57,182 bases of DNA from assembly GCA_016703765.1 (NCBI GenBank), contig JADJBL010000037.1:1-57182 (forward strand), given 5' to 3'. This DNA comes from Saprospirales bacterium (GTDB lineage Bacteria > Bacteroidota > Bacteroidia > Chitinophagales > Saprospiraceae). Made by a program: the position numbers and the translations under genes. The notes below the pieces were generated by a model. The model was not told the origin of the DNA. It searched no databases and worked only from the letters and a program-made list of their open reading frames with translations. Positions within the stretch are counted from its first letter, which is position 1. Every line of letters begins with the position of its first letter. Below, in pieces: positions 46,760 to 55,415 of the stretch.

Positions 46760-47034
46760 GGTCTTTAGGATTTTTATTTGATAATCTGAAAATACGCCTG
46801 GGGCATCCCGATCAGCCCTTTTTCCAGCATCACAAAAATGGGGGACTTTGGGGGCAAAGGAAAATACAATTTTTGATAAAATTTGGATTTTTTCAAAAAG
46901 GATATCCTTGTTAATTATTGGTTTATAGTTTTTTAGGTGCTAAAAATTTTTGATTTTTGTTTTTTCACCCGGTGAGGGCAGGATCAGCAAATTTGCAGAT
47001 AACTTGTTGAAAAATAGTTTTTTACGGCCAAATT

Positions 47035-47185
47035 GGGCGCTGAGTGAGTGACCGGGTGACTGAGTCACCCGGTCACTCACCCAGCGCCCAGAAACAGGTA
47101 CAATCAATTGCCTATCAGCGCTTTGACAGTAAATTTTAATCCCCGGCTAGTGACCGGGTGACTGAGTCACCCGGTCACTAGCCGG
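47035..47185. repeat. Two palindromes sharing a 29-nt core
   Basis: In the 490-base gap 46760-47249, the core GTGACCGGGTGACT-G-AGTCACC... occurs at 47048-47076 and again at 47150-47178. The first palindrome has perfect 18-bp arms (47044-47061 and 47063-47080) plus an outer GGGCGCT/AGCGCCC pair. The second has 21-bp arms (47143-47163 and 47165-47185). Different flanks around one core suggest copies that were extended separately. TCACTAGCCGG repeats follow to about 47210. The rest of the gap is AT-rich with nothing recognised. Confidence 0.85.
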
Positions 47186-47249
47186 TCACTAGCCGGTCTA
47201 GCCGGTCTATCTCGGTGTCCGGCACAATTTCAAATCCCAATACCAACTA

Positions 47250-48701
47250 ATGCTCCGCCACAAACTCCTTCAGGTCCTCTCCCAGCTCTCCCGAAAGGAG
47301 ATGACCCGTTTTCGGGAATTTGTATATTCCCCTTACCACAACAAGCACGAAGAAGTTCGCGCGCTGGTGGACAACTTGAGCGAAAATCATCCCCGGTTTT
47401 TGGAGGGGAGGACCTGCCAACGCAGAAACCTTTTCCAGAACCTCTTTCCCGGAGAGAAGCACAACCAGGGTAAGCTGGCCATCCTGTTTACCTACGCCTA
47501 CCGGCTTTGGGAGGAATTCATTTCCCTGGAAGTCGCAAAAAACCAGCCCGGCGGACAATCCGTCTTCCTGCTGAGCCACCTCCGGGAGCGGGGCGCCAAC
47601 AGCCCCCTGTTCGAGCAAAGCCTCCGCAAGGTAGAAAACGCACTCGAAGATAGCCCCTTTCGCGACAGCCGCTATCATTTATGGAGTTACCAAACGGCCC
47701 GGGAGGCCGATCTTTTTTACTCCCAACAAGGCAAATTCGGCAAGGACAACAGCCTCCAGATCAAACAGGATCACCTCGACCGGTACCTGCTTTCGGAAAA
47801 ACTGAAAGACGGCTGCGAGATGACCATCCGCAAAAAAATCCTCCGGGTGGAATACCAGACTACGCTCCTGGAGCCGGTGTTGGAGGAAGTCCGCGGCAAT
47901 TGGGCGATCTACGGGGAGGTGCCTTCCGTGGCGGTGTACTACCAGATCTACCTCCTTCTCAACGGCGCCCACGAGCGATACTTCGAGGTGGTTCGCAACC
48001 TGGAGGCCAACGAAGGATTTTTTCCGCTGGAAGAGCGGCAGCTGCTCTACCACTACCTCCAAAATTATTGCATCGAAAGGATCAACCAGGGCCGGTCGGA
48101 GTTTCTGGCGCACAGCTTCCAGTTATACCAGCTTCAATTGGAAAAATCCCTGCTCTTCCTCAACGGCTTCCTGCCGGAGGCGCATTACAAAAATCTGGTC
48201 ACCATCGGACTGCGTTTGCAGGAAAACAAATGGGTGCAGGATTTTATCCACTCTTTCCGAAACCACCTTCACCCGGGCGTGGCGGAGAATGCCTTCAGTT
48301 TTAACCTCGCTTCCTACTACTACGCCACCGGGCAGCTCGACAAGGTGCAGGAATTGCTCCTGCGGGTGGAATACACCGACCTGCGATACAACCTGGGCGC
48401 CAAAGCCCTACTTTTGCGCACCTATTACGACCTGGAGGAGGACGAAGCGCTGCTCTCCCTCTTCGATTCGTTCGAACAATACCTCAAGCGCAGCCAATTG
48501 CTCGCCGACGAACGGGTGCAGTCCTTCCGCCGGCTGTTGCGTTTCACCCGCCGGGCTATGGTCCTTCGCGCCAGGCAGGATTTTGTTTCCAATGCCAAAA
48601 CCCGCCAGGGAATCGAGGCCCTCTGGGACCAAGTGCAGCGGACCGATCCGATTATCAATAAAGAATGGCTGGTAGAGAAAGTTGAAAAGTTGAAAAGTTG
48701 A
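47250..48701 (+). CDS. Helical repeat protein of unknown function
   Basis: A 483-residue soluble protein, almost entirely helical, with no signal peptide. It begins MLRHKLLQVLSQLSRKEMTR and FREFVYSPYHNKHEEV. Regularly spaced helix pairs (SLRKVENALEDSPFRDSRYH, LLYHYLQNYCIERINQGRSE, ASYYYATGQLDKVQELLLRV, ALLLRTYYDLEEDEALLSLF) suggest a TPR-like superhelix. Similar proteins seem common in Saprospiraceae, but I cannot name a family. The last codons (VEKVEKLKS) are translated from a GTTGAAAA array, whose TGA provides the stop. The twin palindromes lie in the upstream gap. Confidence 0.75.
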   Translation: MLRHKLLQVLSQLSRKEMTRFREFVYSPYHNKHEEVRALVDNLSENHPRFLEGRTCQRRNLFQNLFPGEKHNQGKLAILFTYAYRLWEEFISLEVAKNQPGGQSVFLLSHLRERGANSPLFEQSLRKVENALEDSPFRDSRYHLWSYQTAREADLFYSQQGKFGKDNSLQIKQDHLDRYLLSEKLKDGCEMTIRKKILRVEYQTTLLEPVLEEVRGNWAIYGEVPSVAVYYQIYLLLNGAHERYFEVVRNLEANEGFFPLEERQLLYHYLQNYCIERINQGRSEFLAHSFQLYQLQLEKSLLFLNGFLPEAHYKNLVTIGLRLQENKWVQDFIHSFRNHLHPGVAENAFSFNLASYYYATGQLDKVQELLLRVEYTDLRYNLGAKALLLRTYYDLEEDEALLSLFDSFEQYLKRSQLLADERVQSFRRLLRFTRRAMVLRARQDFVSNAKTRQGIEALWDQVQRTDPIINKEWLVEKVEKLKS

Positions 48702-48720
48702 AAAGTTGAAAAGTTGAAAA
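48681..48720 (+). repeat. GTTGAAAA array that supplies the stop codon of the upstream gene
   Basis: About five GTTGAAAA units. The first two are read as the C-terminal residues of the helical protein and the TGA of the third is its stop (48699-48701). No mirror-image arm follows; the next gene starts at 48731. Confidence 0.85.
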
Positions 48721-48730
48721 GTTTATTTTT

Positions 48731-51061
48731 ATGAGGAGTTGTGCTTTAGTATTGATATTGTTGGCTCCAATGTTATTGACGGCTCAGTTGGAGCTATTTC
48801 CGACTTATCACGCGATCGGGGTCAATTTGCAATTGCCGGTGGCGGATCCCGAGGAGGATGCGGTTGCGAGCCTGAAATATGGATCGGGACCCTCGGATCT
48901 GCAAGACGGGTTTCGCCTTTCGAGGGTGAACAACGAGCTCCAGCAACTGTCGGGCAGCGTTTTTTGGCGCCAAGCGGGAACGGCCTATTTCGTTCGGGTG
49001 GAGATTGAGGATCCGAGTACGCCGGCGCTGGACGGGTTGATTTTTGAAGAATTTACTACCACAATCCCCAACCCGGTTTACACCTCGCCCATCGCGGTCT
49101 ATTACGTGCATCCCGAGGGAAGCGGCGCGGTATTTTCTCAGGCACAGCCCGGCAAACTTCAGGACGCCCTCAATCTGGTCGAAGCGGGGGAACAAGTGGT
49201 ATTGCTCGGAGGAATCTACTACGTGGGCGACCTGAGTCTGGCCAATTCCGGCGCCGCGGACGCCCCCATACGGATCGAAGGCGCTCCGGGACAAGCGGCG
49301 GTGCTCGATGGGGCGCAGGCCAGTCCGCCGGTATGGAGCCCCGTTGGAGCTTCGACCCTGTATGCCACGACCTCCGCGGCCCTCAACCCCAATCTCGTGG
49401 TGGCCGACGGAGTGCGGCTCTACCCCCAGGGCACGCTGGAGGACCTCGTTCAGGACAAGATCACCGTTGGGTTCGGCCTTGGGCCCATTTCATTTCCAAA
49501 TGTGTACGACGGCTTTTTCCGGAATCCAAGCAACAATCCCATCCTCAATTCCAACTGGCAATACCCGAAGTTGCTCTATGTGAAATTTCACGACGGGTCC
49601 GACCCCAACGACAAGGACATGATCGTCACGGCCCAGCGCAAAGCGCTGACGCTGGAGGATAAATCGCATATTCAACTGAAGAACCTCACATTCCGACACT
49701 ATGGCCGGGCGCCCGCTCCGGTGGCGCTCGAAATTTTGAACAGCGAGCATATCCTCGTCGATTCCTGCCACTTTGCGATCAACGATGTGGGAATACTCCT
49801 GGGCGGGGCCAGCGACCGGATCACGATCCAGCACACCGAATTCAGCGACGCCATGCCGCCCTGGAACGCCTGGCGGATCAAGGCCACCTACGACGATTTT
49901 TTCCCGAACAGCTCGATCTTCCCTTTCTACGGCCGGATGCTGGAAAAAGGCGGCATCCTCTACCAGCACGGTTTTTCAGGCCGCGGAACGGTGATACGGA
50001 ATTGCAATTTCCACGATTACGGGCAGGCGGGACATGTGACGCCGCCTTCGGTGAACCCGGATTTCGAACTGAGCTACGAGATCGATTTTTACGAAAATAC
50101 GGTGTACAATTGCTTCGAAGACGGACTGGAAGCCGATGGCATTTCCCGCAATACGCGCATCTGGGACAACGTGTTCCACCACACCAATGCAGCGATCAGC
50201 ACCGCTGCGGCCCGGGAGGGGCCGACCTATTTTCTCCGAAATATTTTCCACCACCTGGTGACCGACACCTTCCTGCTCAACCCCATCGACGGAAAAATGT
50301 CGATCGAAGGGCATCCCTTCAAATTTCAATACGGCGACGATACGGCCGAGATCGGGGATATCTACTTTTTTCACAACACCGTCTATTCCCCTTCCGACGG
50401 ATTCGGCATGGATCACTTCGAACCGGCCCGCTGCGTTTACTTCGAGGCGCGCAACAACCTCTTCGAAACCAACACCGGCTACCCATTCTACGTGGCCACC
50501 AAACACGCGCCCACGGGATGGATCGACTACAACGGGTATTACAGCGCCTCGGGTGGGTATCTGGCCGTCATCGACACCAACTACACGGATGGTCTGGGAG
50601 CGGTATTTTGTTCTGACTTGTCGCAGATACAGGCATTTGGTTGGGAGGAAAACGGGATGGCCGAAAACCCCTTGTTCGAGGACCCCGACCAAGCCGATTT
50701 TTCATTGCAGGAAGGCAGTCCCGCCATCGACCGGGGCGAGTTGATCGCCGGAATCAACGACACCTGGTACCAGGGCGATGCGCCGGATCTGGGCGCTGTG
50801 GAGAGCGAGGGGCCAAACCAGGCCCTCGAATCGGGGCCCTCTGCGGAATGGTCGGTCTATCCAAATCCGGGCAGCGGGAGCATTTGGATCCAATTTCCCG
50901 AATCCCATTCGGGCACGGCGGAAATCTTCGATGTGAACGGAAGATTATTGGCCCGTCGGGAGGGAAATTTTTTGGAATTGAACCTTTCGCAGGGGGAAGG
51001 GGTTTATTGGGTCAGGTGGAAAGAGACCGGAGCGATCAAAAAGGTATTGCTTTTGCGGTAG
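48731..51061 (+). CDS. Secreted parallel beta-helix protein with T9SS domain
   Basis: A 776-residue exported protein. A signal peptide (MRSCALVLILLAPMLLTAQL) and a fibronectin-like N-terminal region (about 20-125) precede a right-handed beta-helix (about 130-690). The helix has a PbH1-type start (YYVHPEGSGAVFSQAQPGKL, QDALNLVEAGEQVVLLGGIY), repeated turns (HIQLKNLTFRHYGRAPAPVA, HILVDSCHFAINDVGILLGG, NTRIWDNVFHHTNAAISTAA), and ends GSPAIDRGELIAGINDTWYQ. The C-terminus is a type A T9SS domain (VYPNPGSGSIWIQFPESHSG). Beta-helix proteins of this layout are often polysaccharide lyases or epimerases, but no catalytic site was identified. Confidence 0.88.
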   Translation: MRSCALVLILLAPMLLTAQLELFPTYHAIGVNLQLPVADPEEDAVASLKYGSGPSDLQDGFRLSRVNNELQQLSGSVFWRQAGTAYFVRVEIEDPSTPALDGLIFEEFTTTIPNPVYTSPIAVYYVHPEGSGAVFSQAQPGKLQDALNLVEAGEQVVLLGGIYYVGDLSLANSGAADAPIRIEGAPGQAAVLDGAQASPPVWSPVGASTLYATTSAALNPNLVVADGVRLYPQGTLEDLVQDKITVGFGLGPISFPNVYDGFFRNPSNNPILNSNWQYPKLLYVKFHDGSDPNDKDMIVTAQRKALTLEDKSHIQLKNLTFRHYGRAPAPVALEILNSEHILVDSCHFAINDVGILLGGASDRITIQHTEFSDAMPPWNAWRIKATYDDFFPNSSIFPFYGRMLEKGGILYQHGFSGRGTVIRNCNFHDYGQAGHVTPPSVNPDFELSYEIDFYENTVYNCFEDGLEADGISRNTRIWDNVFHHTNAAISTAAAREGPTYFLRNIFHHLVTDTFLLNPIDGKMSIEGHPFKFQYGDDTAEIGDIYFFHNTVYSPSDGFGMDHFEPARCVYFEARNNLFETNTGYPFYVATKHAPTGWIDYNGYYSASGGYLAVIDTNYTDGLGAVFCSDLSQIQAFGWEENGMAENPLFEDPDQADFSLQEGSPAIDRGELIAGINDTWYQGDAPDLGAVESEGPNQALESGPSAEWSVYPNPGSGSIWIQFPESHSGTAEIFDVNGRLLARREGNFLELNLSQGEGVYWVRWKETGAIKKVLLLR

Positions 51062-51105
51062 GATTCCACCAAATAATAATTTCCGGTAAAGTCCCTAAAA
51101 TCATT

Positions 51106-51113
51106 TATCTTTG
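51106..51113 (+). promoter_or_regulatory. -7 box upstream of the DEAD-box helicase
   Basis: TATCTTTG fits TAnnTTTG exactly. It would give a leader of about 110 bases, which includes the hairpin GAGGC-N5-GCCTC (51183-51197). Long structured leaders are common for cold-inducible helicases, but no known element is recognised. Confidence 0.45.
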
Positions 51114-51230
51114 CCGCATTGTTTCATTTAATCCGGTTTTTGTCCACCCTGGACTTCCAATGTCACTGATATTGCCCCATGAAGAGGCCACGCGCCTCAC
51201 CGTGTACGACACCGGGAATTTAACCCATAT

Positions 51231-52565
51231 ATGCTATTTAACGATTTGCCTATCATTGAGCCGATCCTGAAAGCGCTCGATGCGGAAGGCTACATTCATC
51301 CGACTCCCATTCAGGAACAATCCATTCCCCATACCCTTCAAGGACGCGATCTGCTAGGATGTGCCCAAACCGGCACCGGGAAAACCGCTGCTTTTGCAGT
51401 GCCCATCCTCCAATTGCTTTCCAAAAACCCGGCCCCGGCAAACGGTGACCGGCGCCCCGTGCGCTGTCTCATCCTGACCCCTACCCGCGAACTGGCCATC
51501 CAGATCGGGGAGAGCTTTACCGCTTACGGCAAGTTTTTGCCGCTGCGCCATGCCGTCATTTTCGGAGGGGTATCCCAAAAATCGCAGACCGACGCCCTGC
51601 ATCGCGGCGTCGATATCCTCGTCGCCACGCCGGGCCGTCTGCTCGACCTGATCAACCAGGGTTTTATCCGCCTGGGCAACCTGGAGATCTTCGTCCTCGA
51701 CGAAGCCGACCGGATGCTGGACATGGGTTTTATCCACGATGTGAAAAAAGTCATCAAGCTGCTGCCCGTGAAACGGCAAACCATGTTCTTCTCGGCGACC
51801 ATGCCCCCGGAGATCGCAGCCCTGTCTAACTCCATCCTGACCAACCCGCTGCGGGTGGAGGTGACCCCCGTTTCCTCCACGGCCGAGAAGGTCACCCAAG
51901 CGGTTTATTTCGTCGAGAAAAACGATAAAAAACGACTGCTCATCCACTTGCTGGAGGACAAAGGAATACGCTCGGCGCTGGTTTTTACCCGCACCAAGCA
52001 CGGCGCCAACCGCCTGGCGGGCGATCTGGTGAAAGCCGGCATTCGCACCGAGGCCATCCACGGCAATAAATCGCAAAACGCGCGGCAGCTCGCTTTGAGC
52101 AACTTCAAGTTGGGCCGCATCCGGGTGCTCGTCGCTACGGATATCGCAGCCCGCGGGCTCGATATCGAGGAGCTTTCCCACGTGGTCAACTACGAACTGC
52201 CCAACGTGCCGGAAACTTACGTGCACCGGATCGGCCGCACCGGCCGCGCCGGACTCAGCGGTATCGCCATTTCGTTTTGCGAAGCGGAGGAACTACCCTA
52301 CCTGAAAGACATCCAGAAGCTGATCCGTCAAACGGTGCCCGTGGTGGAAAACCATCCCTACGCCATCCCGCTGACTGCGCCTTCCGCGACGTCCATCACG
52401 AACAACCTGATGCCGCGCACCCCGAAGGTGACCCAGCTCCCCGGACTGAATGGAAGCCAGGGAAACAACAACGGCACGTCGCCGAATTCAAAGCGACGGT
52501 TCAGCCGCAACTTTAAGCGGTCTACCGGCAACCAGATCCGCACCGACAGAGCAGGGCGCTCGTAA
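51231..52565 (+). CDS. rhlE: DEAD-box ATP-dependent RNA helicase (RhlE-like)
   Basis: RNA helicase acting in ribosome assembly or mRNA decay. The 444 residues contain the Q motif ([20 protein letters not shown]), motif [12 protein letters not shown], Ia PTRELAIQI, Ib [79 protein letters not shown] and [14 protein letters not shown]. The C-terminal tail is Asn/Ser/Arg-rich ([20 protein letters not shown]), typical of RhlE-type proteins. The MFS gene starts 14 bases after its stop. Confidence 0.94.
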   Translation: MLFNDLPIIEPILKALDAEGYIHPTPIQEQSIPHTLQGRDLLGCAQTGTGKTAAFAVPILQLLSKNPAPANGDRRPVRCLILTPTRELAIQIGESFTAYGKFLPLRHAVIFGGVSQKSQTDALHRGVDILVATPGRLLDLINQGFIRLGNLEIFVLDEADRMLDMGFIHDVKKVIKLLPVKRQTMFFSATMPPEIAALSNSILTNPLRVEVTPVSSTAEKVTQAVYFVEKNDKKRLLIHLLEDKGIRSALVFTRTKHGANRLAGDLVKAGIRTEAIHGNKSQNARQLALSNFKLGRIRVLVATDIAARGLDIEELSHVVNYELPNVPETYVHRIGRTGRAGLSGIAISFCEAEELPYLKDIQKLIRQTVPVVENHPYAIPLTAPSATSITNNLMPRTPKVTQLPGLNGSQGNNNGTSPNSKRRFSRNFKRSTGNQIRTDRAGRS

Positions 52566-52579
52566 AAAATAAGCCCGCA

Positions 52580-53818
52580 ATGAGCAAGGCAGAGAAATCA
52601 CCTATTGGTCCCATATTCCTGACGGCCTTTTTAGACCTGTTGGGAATCGGGATCATTATACCGATTATCCCTGCCTTGTTTTTTCAGGACGGCTCTGAGT
52701 TTTTTGCGCCGGGTGTGAGCCAGAGCTACCGCTCCATCCTCTACGGGCTCCTGGTGGCGACTTACCCGATCATGCAGTTTATCGGGGCCCCGATCCTGGG
52801 CGCCCTGTCCGACCGGCACGGCCGCAAGCCGCTGCTGATGATCTCGCTGACCGGCACCATGATCGGCTACCTGCTTTTCGCCCTCGCCATCTACTCCCAC
52901 AACCTGCCGTTGCTGTTCTTCAGCCGCATGATCCCGGGGTTCATGGGGGGCAATTTGTCTATCATCTTCTCCTCTATCGCCGATGTGAGCGACCCCGAAT
53001 CGAAGACCAGAAACTTCGGGTTGGTCGGCATGGCTTTCGGTATCGGTTTCATATTGGGCCCTACGATCGGCGGGATTTTGGGCGACAACACGGTGATCTC
53101 CTGGTTCAGCCACGTGACGCCCTTTCTGTTTACCGCCGCGCTGACCGGGGTCAATATCGCCCTGGTGCAATTTCGTTTCCGGGAGACCCTCAAGGAAAAA
53201 AGGGAGACGAAGATCAACGCCTTTTCCGGTTTCCGGAACGTGGCCAAATCCTTTCAGTTGCCGCAATTGCGGGCGCTGTTTGTAGTGGTTTTGTTCGTGG
53301 CGCTGGGCTTCAGCTTTTTCACCCAGTTTTTCTCCGTGTTGCTGATCCAGAAATTCGATTTCTCGACCAAGAATATAGGCATTTTGTATGGCTGGGTCGG
53401 CCTCTGGCTGGCCTTCACGCAGGGCGTGACGGTGCGGCTGCTGAGCCGAAAATTCGCCGCCTCGCAGATCCTGAAGGTCACGCCTCTCTTGCTGGCCGTA
53501 GCCATCGGCGTGTTGGTATTGCCCGATAAAAGTTATCTGTTCTTTTTCCTCAATCCGTTTGTCGCCACTTTCCAGGGCATTACCGCGCCCAACATGACCT
53601 CCCTGATCTCCGAGCAGGCCAATCCCGGCCAGCAGGGCGAGATCCTGGGCATCAACCAGTCGATGCAGTCGCTCGGCCAGGCCGTGCCGCCCCTCGTCGC
53701 CGGCTACCTCAACACGCTGGATGTGGGCTTGCCCATCATCACCGGAGCGGTGTTCGTATTTTTGGGGTGGGTGGTGTTTGTGGGGTTTTTTAGGGCGGTG
53801 AAGAGGGTTAAGGTCTAA
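52580..53818 (+). CDS. MFS transporter (TetA-like)
   Basis: A twelve-helix secondary transporter of 412 residues. Helix 1 carries TAFLDLLGIGIIIPIIPALF, and the loop 2-3 signature is GALSDRHGRKPLLMISLTGT, the hallmark of the drug:H+ antiporter-1/TetA branch. Motif C-like glycines occur in GFILGPTIGGILGDN, and a second half starts near LRALFVVVLFVALGFSFFTQ. The substrate is not known; TetA-like proteins of Bacteroidota chromosomes are usually general efflux pumps. It is cotranscribed with the helicase gene by position. Confidence 0.9.
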   Translation: MSKAEKSPIGPIFLTAFLDLLGIGIIIPIIPALFFQDGSEFFAPGVSQSYRSILYGLLVATYPIMQFIGAPILGALSDRHGRKPLLMISLTGTMIGYLLFALAIYSHNLPLLFFSRMIPGFMGGNLSIIFSSIADVSDPESKTRNFGLVGMAFGIGFILGPTIGGILGDNTVISWFSHVTPFLFTAALTGVNIALVQFRFRETLKEKRETKINAFSGFRNVAKSFQLPQLRALFVVVLFVALGFSFFTQFFSVLLIQKFDFSTKNIGILYGWVGLWLAFTQGVTVRLLSRKFAASQILKVTPLLLAVAIGVLVLPDKSYLFFFLNPFVATFQGITAPNMTSLISEQANPGQQGEILGINQSMQSLGQAVPPLVAGYLNTLDVGLPIITGAVFVFLGWVVFVGFFRAVKRVKV

Positions 53819-53864
53819 TAAAGTCGGGTATTTGTTGTATTTTGGTTATTATCCTACCGCGATT

Positions 53865-54202
53865 ATGGCTGAAAAACTGTCAAGCGAACCCCTGTCATTT
53901 CCCCATCCCTATTGTGGGAATATAATTTGCAGACCTTCGACTACGAAAAGTCTGTAAAGGTGGTTGTCGAGCGCGTTATTGAGCGAGGCACGATAACTGA
54001 TTGGCGGGAAATGTTCAGGTATTATGGAAAAGATGAAATATTGCGCATAGCGCGATACAGCAATTGTCGGCTAAGGACAAGAATTTTGCGGAGATTTTTC
54101 TGGGCTCGCCATTGGTATATGCTTCATAAAGAGGAGGATATAATATCTGCCAAGACGCTGGACCTTTTAAAGAGGCTTCAGCAAGGGGTAGATGGGAGAT
54201 GA
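53865..54202 (+). CDS. DUF6922-like antitoxin fused to the start of an AbiEii-type toxin, frame disrupted
   Basis: From ATG 53865 (MAEKLSSEPLSFP) the frame breaks in CCCC 53901-53904; one more C gives SFPPSLLWEYNLQTFDYEKS. The following segment KSVKVVVERVIERGTITDWR and FRYYGKDEILRIARYSN matches DUF6922, the antitoxin-like partner found before AbiEii/AbiGii nucleotidyltransferase toxins in Bacteroidota. Its last part is shortened (RRFFWARHWY) and runs directly into MLHKEEDIISAKTLDLLKRL. This reads like the first residues of the toxin, after which the frame stops at GVDGR. The nucleotidyltransferase core is absent. This looks like a deletion remnant of a toxin-antitoxin pair; the role of the fused product is unknown. 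Confidence 0.65.
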
Positions 54203-54208
54203 GAAGTT

Positions 54209-54232
54209 CTCCAACCGGTGGTTGGAGTTTTT
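54209..54232 (+). terminator. Intrinsic terminator after the antitoxin remnant
   Basis: CTCCAACC (54209-54216), loop GGT, GGTTGGAG (54220-54227), then TTTTT. A perfect 8-bp stem with a T tract, seven bases after the stop codon. Confidence 0.85.
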
Positions 54233-54276
54233 AACCACCAAACGCGCCCCTTTTGTAATATCTAAAAGATAGAGAT

Positions 54277-54801
54277 ATGATTTTAGATGTCTTGGAGGCA
54301 GTAAATATAACCGCGAAAAACAAACTTTTGGAAGCTACAAAGGAAGGCGTGCTTGATGATAGGACATTACGCCTGTTCGCTTGCGCTTGTGTCCGCGAGA
54401 CACCACTTCTTCCAGTGGTGAGGAGAGAAAATATAGGATCTGCTCGTCAACAATGTTTTCCATAATACTGTCGTAATTGCTGAACGCTTTGCCAATGGTC
54501 AGGATACAGACAAGGAATTGATTTCAGCATGGTGGGAAGCAGACCATGGATAAAAATGCCCCGAATCCGGAAGAACCCAATTAGTACTAGCAGCCGAGGC
54601 AGCAATGGAAACATCAAATAAGCAGCATGGAAAGCAGCATTATGGGCATCAGATGATTCCGCGCGGGCTGCAGCAGGACTAACAGACAAAACAGGGAGAA
54701 GAGACATGGTGGGGTCCGGGGCCGAGGAACTGAACAAAGCACGAAAAACCCAAGTGGAAATACTTATTAATTTAATAAGAACGAAAACCATGTCGCGATA
54801 A
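54277..54801 (+). pseudogene. Decayed gene with LRLFACACxR motif
   Basis: Fragments in several frames line up as one former protein. From ATG 54277: MILDVLEAVNITAKNKLLEA and DDRTLRLFACACVRETPLL. In the next frame, from about 54430: DLLVNNVFHNTVVIAERFAN and GQDTDKELISAWWEADHG. Then WASDDSARAAAGL and ARKTQVEILINLIRTKTMSR, ending at TAA 54799-54801. The pattern LRLFACAC..., VVIAERFANG, repeated Ala/Trp helices and a final AQ-rich helix recalls a domain abundant in Planctomycetes (KLRLFACACCRRIW-type). The match is from memory and is tentative. Several separate frame changes and stops suggest true decay rather than a single sequence error. Codon use and AT content differ from neighbours. Confidence 0.45.
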
Positions 54802-55363
54802 ATTCACAAAGTTCGACAAGAAGCAAAACAATGTAGTATTATGGAAGCCGTAATGATATTAGTTGCAGGGTATTTATTCTGTTTTTGATTCTCCGTATCT
54901 GGTTCATTGTATTTTCCCTGGAAAGAAGTGGTAGAGACCAATACTATCATCGTGAACCCTGGGATGCGGACAACGATAGAAAATTTGGCAACAAATGATA
55001 AGCCATTCCACCTTCTTAGTTATTGAAATAACCAGTCCTCCATTGGGGCTGGGGAGCTTCCTTAAATTTCCCGTTTTGGGGTTTGAAGGAAATAAGGGGG
55101 TTATCTCGAAAACCATGCCAGGTTCTTCCCCTTGGGTTTTCTCGCTGCCCAAGCAAAACCATCCCCAGAAAAATTAGCATTGCCCTATCTCCCCTCTTTG
55201 CCAGCTCAAATTGCTTCATCGAAGCGGGTTCTTACCTTCTGCTTCTCTCCGTTACAAATTCAATTGAAGAAAATGCTCTTTTCTTTCTGGCTATCCGGCT
55301 TGGCCCGTACGGGGTTTTTGGAAAACGGGATCTTTGATACAGCGCCTGCCAGTATTCTGGAAT
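54802..55363. other. Gene-poor AT-rich stretch
   Basis: About 560 bases with only short open frames lacking protein-like composition on either strand. No RNA gene, repeat or known element is recognised. Together with the decayed gene and the antitoxin remnant it forms an eroded accessory segment of roughly 1.5 kb in front of dinD. Confidence 0.5.
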
Positions 55364-55409
55364 AATAAAAACAAATTGTATATTTGGCAAAAGTAATAAA
55401 ACAAATTGT
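55364..55409 (+). promoter_or_regulatory. dinD promoter flanked by direct repeats
   Basis: The -7 box TATATTTG (55379-55386) fits TAnnTTTG, 29 bases before the dinD ATG. It is flanked by AATAAAAACAAATTGT (55364-55379) and AATAAAACAAATTGT (55395-55409), nearly identical direct repeats with a 31-base phase (about three helical turns). Such an arrangement fits a repressor operator overlapping the promoter. Confidence 0.55.
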
Positions 55410-55415
55410 CCAGCT

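Noticed and set aside
44237..46768. 843-codon open frame on the plus strand
   Set aside because: Lies opposite the modular T9SS gene; its peptide is rich in Val/Ala/His/Arg with no motif, as expected for the antisense of Asp/Gly-rich repeats.
46760..47034. Possible origin of replication in the AT-rich gap
   Set aside because: No DnaA-box cluster or neighbouring dnaA/dnaN seen; AT-richness alone is not enough.
51120..51230. Riboswitch in the leader of the DEAD-box helicase gene
   Set aside because: Only one short hairpin is visible and no known riboswitch core could be matched by eye.
55083..55365. Open frames of 77-84 codons before dinD
   Set aside because: No protein-like composition, no recognisable motif, and no start context; treated as non-coding.
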